Source of the DNA: Candidatus Aminicenantota bacterium
GTDB lineage: Bacteria > Acidobacteriota > Aminicenantia > UBA2199
Direction: 5' to 3'
NCBI GenBank assembly: GCA_030671465.1
Contig: DAOVIP010000002.1
Span: forward strand, 1-17,652
DNA length: 17,652 nt
Shown here: positions 1 through 6,621 of the stretch, one piece after another
How positions within the stretch are numbered: position 1 is the stretch's first letter
Layout of the letters: each line of letters opens with the position of its first letter
The notes under the pieces: model-generated
What the model was told of the DNA's origin: nothing
What the model saw: the letters and a program-made list of their open reading frames with translations, nothing else
Database searches by the model: none
Translations under genes and position numbers: made by a program

Positions 1-389
1 AGCCTTACTTCGGTATATCTCATGGCAGCCGGGGGATCTCCATCAATAGATCCAAAATTGCCTTGTCCGTCAACCAACATATATCTCATAGAAAAATCCT
101 GCGCCATCCGGGCCAGGGTATCATAGACAGCCGAATCTCCATGTGGATGGTATTTACCGATCACATCTCCAACAATACGTGCTGATTTTTTATAAGGGCG
201 GTTATAAAGTGTACCGGTCTGATAAAGCGAATAGAGGGTTCTTCGGTGTACCGGTTTCAAACCATCCCGGATGTCCGGAATGGCCCTGCCGATAATAACA
301 CTCATGGAATAATCCAGATAAGAGGTTTGCATCTCATTTTCGATGGTTACATCTTCTATTCTTTCTTTGATCTCATCTATGATATCCAT
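1..389 (-). CDS. gyrA: DNA gyrase subunit A, N-terminal part (runs off the window)
   Basis: Only the first 129 codons are present. GyrA is the DNA breakage-reunion subunit of the A2B2 gyrase, which introduces negative supercoils ahead of the fork. Visible family landmarks are [18 protein letters not shown] (residues 33-50), the quinolone-determining segment [11 protein letters not shown] (81-91) and the RYTE motif with the catalytic tyrosine at residue 125. Ser86 and Asp90 correspond to E. coli Ser83 and Asp87, so the common quinolone-resistance substitutions are absent. The ATG is at 389-387. The gyrB stop overlaps its Shine-Dalgarno (TAAGGA, 6 nt before the ATG) and the two genes are 9 bp apart, so they are surely co-transcribed and probably translationally coupled. 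Confidence 0.97.
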   Translation of the reverse strand, partial: MDIIDEIKERIEDVTIENEMQTSYLDYSMSVIIGRAIPDIRDGLKPVHRRTLYSLYQTGTLYNRPYKKSARIVGDVIGKYHPHGDSAVYDTLARMAQDFSMRYMLVDGQGNFGSIDGDPPAAMRYTEVR

Positions 390-398
390 CTTCTATCC

Positions 399-2792
399 TT
401 ATATATCCAGGTTTTTAACGTTCAGAGCATTTTGAAGAATAAACTCTTTTCGCTTATTGGAGTCGCTGCCCATCAAGGTATCAAATATAGTTTCGCTTAC
501 AAAAAAATCATTAATATTAACTTTCAGTAAAGTTCGAAAATTAGGATCCATGGTGGTTTCCCATAACTGTATGGGATTCATCTCACCCAGTCCTTTATAT
601 CTTTGAATAGAAAATTTGCTCTTTATCTTATCAAACAGGGTGGAGACGAGTTCTTTTGATTTTTCAGTATTAAATTCAAAACCGTTAATCCTACATACAT
701 ACGGAGCTTGGGGGAAGTGTTTGAGTTTTTCATAAGACTCATTTACTTCAGCAAACAATGGACCGGTCAAATATTCCCAGTTCAGGGATTTTTTCATGAC
801 CACGCCATTTAGTTCATATTCAATATCCAGATTGAAAGTAGAGTATTCTTCATCAAAATTGATGGTTACGGATCGACAACAATCCACTTCCCCAATTCTT
901 TCGGCAATTTCCTCTGTCTTTTTGGCATCCGAAAAGGTATCTTCATCTTTAATCAATTCAACCAATTTGTTGGTTAAAGCCCTGGGCATCCCTCTTTTTT
1001 CAATACTATCCATCAGGTAACTTCTCTTATTAACCAACTTGATGAATTTGACCAGTTTGGAACCTTTTAATACTTCTGTCGTATTTTGTTCATTGTATAC
1101 AATGGCTTCTTCACCAATAAGTTTTATGAGGTAATTATCCAATTCCTTCTCATTTTTAATATACTTTCTGCTCTTTCCTTTTTTAACCAAAAACAAGGGA
1201 GGTTGGGCCAGGTAGAGATATCCCTTTTCAATAAGCGGGCGCATATATTTGAAAAAGAAAGTCATGATCAGCGTGCGGATATGGGATCCATCAACATCGG
1301 CATCAGTCATAATAATAATTTTATGATAACGCAATTTCGAAATATCAAAGCTTTCTATACCGATTCCCACTCCTAAAGCCGCAATAATGGTTTTTATTTC
1401 CTCATTTTCCAGCATTTTAGTAGTGGTGGCTTTTTCCACATTTAAAATCTTTCCCTTGAGGGGAAGAATAGCCTGAAATCTGCGATCCCTTCCTTGCTTG
1501 GCAGATCCCCCAGCTGAATCTCCTTCTACGACATATAATTCACTTTCTTCCGGGTTTTTGGTCTGACAGTCAGCAAGTTTTCCGGGTAAAGTGGTATTTT
1601 CAAGAAGAGTCGATTTTCTGACCAAATCTTTTGCCTTTCTTGATGCTTCCCGCGCCTGGGCAGCCAGAGAGGCTTTATTGACAATGGATTTGGCAACCCC
1701 AATATTTTCCTCAAAAAATTCCTGTAACTTCTCATTTACAAAAGATTCAACAAGACCTTTTACATCAGAATTACCCAGTTTGGCTTTGGTCTGGCCTTCA
1801 AATTGAGGTTCTTTTAATCGGATTGAAATGACAGCAATCAACCCTTCCCGAACATCATCACCGGAAAAATTAACTTTAACCGCTTTCCGAAGGTTGTCTG
1901 ATTGAGCAAAACTGTTGATGGTTCGGGTTATGGCCCCTTTGAAACCGGTTAGGTGGGTTCCCCCTTCAACAGTGTTGATGTTGTTTACATATGACAACAA
2001 CATTTCACTAAAGGTATTGACGTATTGAAAGGCAATATCTATTTCGATTTCGTCCTTTTCCGAACTTAAATGAATGGGCTTGTTATGAACCTTCTCTTTT
2101 GAACCGATCAAATATTTTACATATTCAACAAGCCCCCCTTTAAAAACATACTGTTCTTTTTTGTTATCCCTCTCATCAATCAAGGTAATGGATAGACCCC
2201 TATTTAAAAAGGCCAGTTCTTTCAGTCGTTTTGACAATATGTCAAAACTGAATTCAATCATATCGAAAATCTCTTCGTCTGGCCAGAATGTAACCCTGGT
2301 TCCTCGCTTGCTTGTTTTTCCGATTTTCTTGAATTTCGATACCGGATTTCCCTGTTCATACTTTTGAAAATAAACCGCCCCATCTCTCTTGACTTCCAGA
2401 TCCAAACGGGAAGATAGCGCATTTACAACCGAAACCCCCACTCCGTGAAGTCCGCCAGAAACTTTATAACTATTTTTATCAAATTTACCTCCCGCATGAA
2501 GGGTGGTCATCACAACTTCTGCAGCCGGTTTTTTCTCTTCTTTATGAATATCTACCGGAATTCCGCGTCCATCATCACTAACAGTGATGGATTCATCGAA
2601 ATGGATTACAACTCCGATCTTTTTACAGTAACCAGCCATGGCTTCATCAATGGAATTATCAACAACTTCATAGACCAGATGATGCAAGCCAGTACTTCCG
2701 GTACTTCCTATATACATGGCGGGCCTTTTTCTAACTGCTACCAGTCCTTCCAGAACCTTGATGCTTTCTGCTGTGTATTTTTTATTAGCCAT
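399..2792 (-). CDS. gyrB: DNA gyrase subunit B
   Basis: This is the ATPase and TOPRIM subunit of gyrase, 797 aa. The GHKL ATPase motifs are EVVDNSIDEAMAG (42-54, with Glu42 and Asn46), DDGRGIPVD (73-81) and GGLHGVGVSVVNALS (113-127). The QTKAKLGN loop lies at 334-341. The TOPRIM parts are VVEGDSAGGSAKQGRDR (421-437, Glu423) and MTDADVDGSH (495-504, Asp497/Asp499/Asp501), and QRYKGLGEMNP follows near the C-terminus. The length and the extra region between the TOPRIM acidic motif and QRYKGLGEMNP match the long, E. coli-type GyrB with its insertion of about 165 residues, not the roughly 640-residue form. The start overlaps the recF stop by 8 bp, which indicates coupled translation. Confidence 0.98.
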   Translation of the reverse strand: MANKKYTAESIKVLEGLVAVRKRPAMYIGSTGSTGLHHLVYEVVDNSIDEAMAGYCKKIGVVIHFDESITVSDDGRGIPVDIHKEEKKPAAEVVMTTLHAGGKFDKNSYKVSGGLHGVGVSVVNALSSRLDLEVKRDGAVYFQKYEQGNPVSKFKKIGKTSKRGTRVTFWPDEEIFDMIEFSFDILSKRLKELAFLNRGLSITLIDERDNKKEQYVFKGGLVEYVKYLIGSKEKVHNKPIHLSSEKDEIEIDIAFQYVNTFSEMLLSYVNNINTVEGGTHLTGFKGAITRTINSFAQSDNLRKAVKVNFSGDDVREGLIAVISIRLKEPQFEGQTKAKLGNSDVKGLVESFVNEKLQEFFEENIGVAKSIVNKASLAAQAREASRKAKDLVRKSTLLENTTLPGKLADCQTKNPEESELYVVEGDSAGGSAKQGRDRRFQAILPLKGKILNVEKATTTKMLENEEIKTIIAALGVGIGIESFDISKLRYHKIIIMTDADVDGSHIRTLIMTFFFKYMRPLIEKGYLYLAQPPLFLVKKGKSRKYIKNEKELDNYLIKLIGEEAIVYNEQNTTEVLKGSKLVKFIKLVNKRSYLMDSIEKRGMPRALTNKLVELIKDEDTFSDAKKTEEIAERIGEVDCCRSVTINFDEEYSTFNLDIEYELNGVVMKKSLNWEYLTGPLFAEVNESYEKLKHFPQAPYVCRINGFEFNTEKSKELVSTLFDKIKSKFSIQRYKGLGEMNPIQLWETTMDPNFRTLLKVNINDFFVSETIFDTLMGSDSNKRKEFILQNALNVKNLDI

Positions 2793-3843
2793 TTTTTACT
2801 CTCTTGAGATCTTTGTTTCCGCATTTTAATTCAATTAAGTTATCAAAACTTTTGAATTTATGAACTGAAGTGGCGACAACCTGGATATCCGGGCAATTTT
2901 CCAATAAAAAATCAATATTTTGATTATCGAAAGTTGTATCAAAGTCATCAATCAAGAAAACAGGATACTGGTTTTTTGTCTTTTTAAAAAGTTCTATAAA
3001 AGCGATATAAATCATTAATAGATGGAGTTTTCTCTCTCCGGAAGAATAAAATTTAAAATTTATTGATTTAAAGTAGAATTCGAAATCATCCAGGTGTGGT
3101 CCAATCATGGATTTTTGGTTTTTAATTTCCAGGTTTTTTGTTTTTTCCAATTGCTGGTAAAAAATGTCATCTGAAATGCCTTTATTTGTATCAAACGATG
3201 GTTTATATAGAATTGTCAGATGATTTCCAAATTTATTTTCGATTTCATGGTTCAATTTGTTTATGAATTGCATTCGGGTGTCAACAATTTTCGAACTCAT
3301 TTCACTGATCGCATGGTTCCAACTATTGAGTTCCAGGACATTTTTTGTGGTTTTTAGTAAATAATTTTTTTGTTTTAAAAGCTTATTATAACTCAAAATA
3401 TAGTGTATGTAAAGTGAATGAACACCAAATATAAATCGATTAATCACTTTACGCATTTCAGTAACACTGTCAATTGTCCGGTTATAATTGGAGGATGAAA
3501 AAAATACCGGATAAAAATACTTACTCAATTCAACCACGTTCGAGTTTTTTTTATTTAAAAACAAATAAAATCCATTCTTTTTAAACGAAGCAATCAGCTC
3601 TGTTTCAATACTCCCTTTTAAAACCCCCATTTTCAAAAAAAAAGCGTTCATATCAAAATTAACCAAATCTGACTTTTTTACTTTTAAAAAAGACTTTCCA
3701 AATCCCAGAATAAATATTGCTTCCAATATTGAGGTTTTCCCAGCGCCATTCAATCCATATATTAAGTTTTTCTGGGATGATAAAGAAATATCAAGGCTGG
3801 TTAGATTTCTAAAGCCTTTTAGTTCTAATGTCTGTATAATCAA
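2785..3843 (-). CDS. recF: DNA replication and repair protein RecF
   Basis: RecF is an SMC-like ABC ATPase that loads RecA at single-strand gaps with RecO and RecR. The 352 aa are close to the family norm. The N-terminal FRNL and Walker A GLNGAGKTS (30-38) are clear. GPHLDD (248-253) replaces the usual GPHRDD, the ABC signature is SSGERK (267-272) instead of S-Q-G-Q-Q-K, and Walker B is VFLIDDFD (295-302). The start is a TTG (3843-3841): it lies two residues before the conserved I-x-x-L-x-L-x-x-F-R-N block and no in-frame ATG fits. I see no obvious Shine-Dalgarno. The dnaN stop is only 5 bp upstream, so expression probably depends on read-through and coupling from dnaN. Confidence 0.95.
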   Translation of the reverse strand: MIIQTLELKGFRNLTSLDISLSSQKNLIYGLNGAGKTSILEAIFILGFGKSFLKVKKSDLVNFDMNAFFLKMGVLKGSIETELIASFKKNGFYLFLNKKNSNVVELSKYFYPVFFSSSNYNRTIDSVTEMRKVINRFIFGVHSLYIHYILSYNKLLKQKNYLLKTTKNVLELNSWNHAISEMSSKIVDTRMQFINKLNHEIENKFGNHLTILYKPSFDTNKGISDDIFYQQLEKTKNLEIKNQKSMIGPHLDDFEFYFKSINFKFYSSGERKLHLLMIYIAFIELFKKTKNQYPVFLIDDFDTTFDNQNIDFLLENCPDIQVVATSVHKFKSFDNLIELKCGNKDLKRVKNG

Positions 3844-3848
3844 GCGGT

Positions 3849-4952
3849 TTATATATTAAGTGGCATTACAACATAAATAAAATTAATATCGCTTTCCTTT
3901 TTTGGTTTGAATATAAATGCACTATCACTATCGTTCACACCAATCTGAATATCTTCTGAATCAATGTGGGTGAGGAAATCAATAATAAAATTTCCATTAA
4001 AGGCGACTTCTAAAGGTTTACCATCATAGTCAAATATTAATTCCTCATGAGCTTCACCTTTTTCAGGTGTGGTTCTTTCGAGGATTAATTTCTGATCAGT
4101 AAATTTGAACGCTACTCCGTTGTTTCTGGTTTTAAAAATCAAAACACGGCGAAGCGTATTCAGTAACTCTTCAACATTAATAATGGCTTGATATTCAGTC
4201 TTTTCAGGAATTACAGCTTTATAATTGGGAAACTTTTGATCAATAATACGGGAAGAAAGAATTCGATTCTGGTATTTAAAAAATAAATTATTTTTGTCAT
4301 AACTAAAATCCAGTTCACCTTTTTCTCCTATTTTAAGTAATTCAAGAAGGGTTTTTCTGGAAATAATGAATCCCACGGGTTCTGAGATAGGTGATTTGTT
4401 TTTATAATGGGTATACGATAAACGGTGACCGTCTGTAGCCGCCATTTCCAGAATATCTTCATTGATGTTCATCAATGCTCCACCCAGGTTAAATTTCATT
4501 TCAGGAGAGATAATATAATAATTCTTTTGAATCATTGAATTTAATTTTTCCATTGAGATTTTGATCGAGGAGGAAAAATCTGAAACCGGCAATTGTGGAT
4601 AATCTGATGATTGAAGTCCCAATAATTTGTATTTACTGGTCTTGGTTTCATTGCTTATATTAATCTGTAAATCATTGTTCTCTGAAATTTCCACAATTCC
4701 TTCAGGCATTTTTGACATTAAATCATAAAAATCTTTTCCATTTACCGTAAAAGTACCTGGTTCTTTTACATCAACTTGAATACTGGACGACAAACCAATC
4801 TCAAGATCCGTGGCAACCATCTCCAGTAGGTTGTTTTCAGTCGCGGTTAACATTATATTTTGTAGAATATCCATAAGGGTTTTTTTCTCAAAAACACCTT
4901 GAAATAATCTTAATTCATTTGCAAATTTTGATTTTTCCACAAAAATTTTCAT
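3849..4952 (-). CDS. dnaN: DNA polymerase III beta subunit (sliding clamp)
   Basis: This is the homodimeric ring clamp that tethers DNA polymerase III and docks many repair proteins. The 367 aa length is typical. Family traits are the MKIFVEKSKF N-terminus, ATDLEIGL (47-54), LLGLQSSDYPQLP in the first-to-second domain region, MAATDGHRLSY in domain 2 and the conserved C-terminal VVMPL close to the last residue. The ATG at 4952-4950 is preceded by a GAGG Shine-Dalgarno with a 9-nt spacer. It sits between dnaA and recF in the standard dnaA-dnaN-recF-gyrB order. Two DnaA-box-like sequences lie inside the gene, TTTTCCACA at 4933-4941 and a perfect TTATCCACA (minus strand) at 4594-4602. Confidence 0.97.
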   Translation of the reverse strand: MKIFVEKSKFANELRLFQGVFEKKTLMDILQNIMLTATENNLLEMVATDLEIGLSSSIQVDVKEPGTFTVNGKDFYDLMSKMPEGIVEISENNDLQINISNETKTSKYKLLGLQSSDYPQLPVSDFSSSIKISMEKLNSMIQKNYYIISPEMKFNLGGALMNINEDILEMAATDGHRLSYTHYKNKSPISEPVGFIISRKTLLELLKIGEKGELDFSYDKNNLFFKYQNRILSSRIIDQKFPNYKAVIPEKTEYQAIINVEELLNTLRRVLIFKTRNNGVAFKFTDQKLILERTTPEKGEAHEELIFDYDGKPLEVAFNGNFIIDFLTHIDSEDIQIGVNDSDSAFIFKPKKESDINFIYVVMPLNI

Positions 4953-5128
4953 TTTTTTCTACCTCAATTTATATTAATAATAATATCATAATATATATAT
5001 AAAAAAAAGAAATAGTATGTTAAAAAGTGGAAAATTTGTTTTCTTATTATACAGTACTTGTTTTTCATTCTGAATTACCTGTTGAAAATTTCTTATTTGT
5101 GATAAAAATATTTAAAACAATGCAATAA
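4953..5128. other. dnaA-dnaN spacer, AT-rich, candidate DNA-unwinding element / oriC part
   Basis: This 176-bp spacer contains almost only A and T from about 4966 to 5010 (runs of TAATAATAAT, ATATATATAT and A8). Such composition is expected of a DNA-unwinding element. A one-mismatch copy of the local DnaA-box-like word lies at 5026-5034 (AGTGGAAAA), and an exact copy, TTTTCCACA, lies at 4933-4941 just inside dnaN. In many bacteria oriC lies on one or both sides of dnaA, so this spacer and 6476-6621 are the two candidates. The assignment is an inference, and I did not identify a clear DnaA-trio array. Confidence 0.45.
5046..5074 (-). promoter_or_regulatory. putative dnaN promoter
   Basis: On the minus strand TTCAGA (5074-5069) and a perfect TATAAT (5051-5046) are separated by 17 bp, giving a predicted transcription start near 5039, about 87 nt before the dnaN ATG. 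The -35 box is weak (4 of 6). A DnaA-box-like word (5034-5026) lies just downstream of the predicted start, so DnaA could modulate it. Confidence 0.45.
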
Positions 5129-6475
5129 TTAATCTTGAAAGAAGTTAATGAAAGAGTTAATCTGTTTGGAAAAATCTTCATTGCTTTCGATTTCATTTTC
5201 GATCTTCTTTATTGAATGAAGGACGGTTGTATGATGTTTTCCTCCAAATTTACTTCCAATCTCGGTTAAGGGATTTTTGGTTAATTTTTTACAAATATAC
5301 ATTGCAATCTGGCGGGGAAGAGCAATCTTGGGTCGATTATTTTTTGATTTGAGCTCTCCAACCTTAATATTGTATTTTTTAGCAATAAATTCTTGAATAC
5401 CTTCGATGGTTATGGTTTTCTTTTTTAATGAAATATAGGGTTTTAATGCTTCTTTAGCAAACGATAATGTAATTTCGTTTCCATTCATATCCGAATATTT
5501 TAAATCTGCATAGCCGATTAGTCGATTCAAAGCCCCTTCAAGTTTTCGGATATTATCCTTTATGGAAGATGCCAGAAAATAAACCACCTCATTGGAGATT
5601 TCAAATTGTTTTTTGGTGAGACTTTTATTTCGGGATACTTCTGAAATTTTCTTTTTGAGTATGGCAATTCTGCCTTCAAGATCATAGGGAAGGATATCCA
5701 CAATACCTCCCCATTCAAATCTTGATTTTATCCTTTTTTCCAAATCTGGAATGTTATCCGGGTGTTTGTCTGAGCAGATTACAATTTGTTTTTCCATTTG
5801 AATTAATTTATTGAAAATATAGTAAAATTGTTCGCTGGTTCCTCCCCATTTGGTTATATATTGAATATCATCAATAAGTAAAACATCTACGGATGTGTAT
5901 TTTTTTATAAACTCCGATCTCTTGTTCAGGCGGGTATATTCTACATATTCGTTCATGAGATCGCTAGTGGTTAGATAAATAACACTCATTTTTTGATTGT
6001 TTTCTACAATCCGGTTTCCAATAGCATACATCAGGTGGGTTTTCCCGAGCCCTACATCACTGTATATATACAATGGGTTATAAGATTTTCCTGGGAATTC
6101 GGATACACTATAGGCAAATGAATAGGCCATTCGGTTTGGATCCAGTTGAACAAAACTGCTAAAAGTATATTTGTTTTGCAGGTTGGATCGATGGTGCAGA
6201 ACATTTCCCCTTTTGTTGTCCTCGGGTAAAGTTATGTCCTCTTCATCATAAAGGGGAACCAATTTTAAGGTAAATTTAAATTCCTTTTTGGTGTGATCAT
6301 TAATTTTATTTAACAGATTTTTTTTTAACCAGCTGGTTTTTTTCTTATCTGGTGAACCAACAAAAACCACATTTTTATGAAAACCAATATAAGTCAAAGG
6401 TTTAATCCAATTGTCATAGGTGGGCTTATCCAGTATTTTCTTTAGATAATTTTTGGTTATTTCAAAATAATCCAT
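5129..6475 (-). CDS. dnaA: chromosomal replication initiator DnaA (non-canonical ATP and DNA-binding motifs)
   Basis: DnaA is the AAA+ initiator that binds DnaA boxes, unwinds oriC and recruits the helicase. The 448 aa carry domain I (1-75), a short linker, an AAA+ core starting at YTFSSFV (103-109) and a C-terminal HTH. Walker B is LLIDDI (199-204); sensor and finger parts include ICSDKHP (233-239) and KRIKSRFEWG (247-256). Two family-defining spots differ. The Walker A reads YIYSDVGLGKTH (136-147), with Ser-Asp where GG is nearly universal. The recognition loop reads FGGKHHTTV (410-418), where RDHTT is usual. Both were checked against the nucleotides. The ATG at 6475-6473 has no evident Shine-Dalgarno; the leader holds an inverted pair of DnaA-box-like sites. 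Identity is certain; the functional effect of the changes is unknown. Confidence 0.97.
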   Translation of the reverse strand: MDYFEITKNYLKKILDKPTYDNWIKPLTYIGFHKNVVFVGSPDKKKTSWLKKNLLNKINDHTKKEFKFTLKLVPLYDEEDITLPEDNKRGNVLHHRSNLQNKYTFSSFVQLDPNRMAYSFAYSVSEFPGKSYNPLYIYSDVGLGKTHLMYAIGNRIVENNQKMSVIYLTTSDLMNEYVEYTRLNKRSEFIKKYTSVDVLLIDDIQYITKWGGTSEQFYYIFNKLIQMEKQIVICSDKHPDNIPDLEKRIKSRFEWGGIVDILPYDLEGRIAILKKKISEVSRNKSLTKKQFEISNEVVYFLASSIKDNIRKLEGALNRLIGYADLKYSDMNGNEITLSFAKEALKPYISLKKKTITIEGIQEFIAKKYNIKVGELKSKNNRPKIALPRQIAMYICKKLTKNPLTEIGSKFGGKHHTTVLHSIKKIENEIESNEDFSKQINSFINFFQD

Positions 6476-6484
6476 TTTAGTTAC

Positions 6485-6516
6485 TTTTCCACAAATTTAT
6501 TAACACTTGTGGAAAA
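6485..6516. promoter_or_regulatory. inverted pair of DnaA-box-like sites in the dnaA leader (candidate oriC / autoregulatory site)
   Basis: TTTTCCACAA (6485-6494) and its exact reverse complement TTGTGGAAAA (6507-6516) flank a 12-bp AT-rich spacer. Each contains TTTTCCACA, one base from the consensus TTATCCACA. The pair begins 10 bp upstream of the dnaA start codon and lies downstream of the predicted dnaA promoter, so DnaA bound here could repress its own gene, form part of the origin, or both. The site sits at the point where gene orientation switches, as expected near oriC. Confidence 0.6.
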
Positions 6517-6552
6517 CTAATCCTCTTATTTCCCGCCAAATGTTGTATGTTC

Positions 6553-6585
6553 ATTATAATATAGTAAAGCTGAATGTGATGTCAA
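6553..6585 (-). promoter_or_regulatory. putative dnaA promoter
   Basis: On the minus strand a perfect TTGACA (6585-6580) is followed after 16 bp by TATATT (6563-6558), with an overlapping perfect TATAAT (6558-6553) at a less favourable 21-bp spacing. The predicted start near 6551 gives a leader of about 75 nt that contains the inverted DnaA-box-like pair. Confidence 0.6.
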
Positions 6586-6588
6586 TAC

Positions 6589-6616
6589 TTGACAAAATTT
6601 TTTTTTATATTATATT
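6589..6616 (+). promoter_or_regulatory. putative glnA promoter, possibly giving a leaderless mRNA
   Basis: A perfect TTGACA (6589-6594) and TATATT (6611-6616) with 16-bp spacing put the predicted transcription start at about 6622-6623, at the A/T of the glnA ATG. Its -35 box is only 3 bp from the divergent dnaA -35 box; together they read TGTCAATACTTGACA (6580-6594). Confidence 0.5.
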
Positions 6617-6621
6617 GAGGA

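Noticed and set aside
1432..1440. TTTTCCACA inside gyrB as a DnaA box
   Set aside because: It encodes part of the conserved NVEKA motif of GyrB and is isolated; a chance match in AT-rich DNA.
246..2807. Several open frames opposite gyrA/gyrB (for example 246-530, 796-1020, 1086-1376 and 2445-2807 on the plus strand)
   Set aside because: They lie antisense to unambiguous gyrase genes, have no recognisable motifs and no ribosome-binding sites.
5694..5702. ATATCCACA inside dnaA as a DnaA box
   Set aside because: Single copy with one mismatch inside coding sequence, not part of a cluster.
6555..6560. Plus-strand TATAAT as the glnA -10 box
   Set aside because: No acceptable -35 lies 15-19 bp upstream; the same bases fit the dnaA promoter on the other strand.
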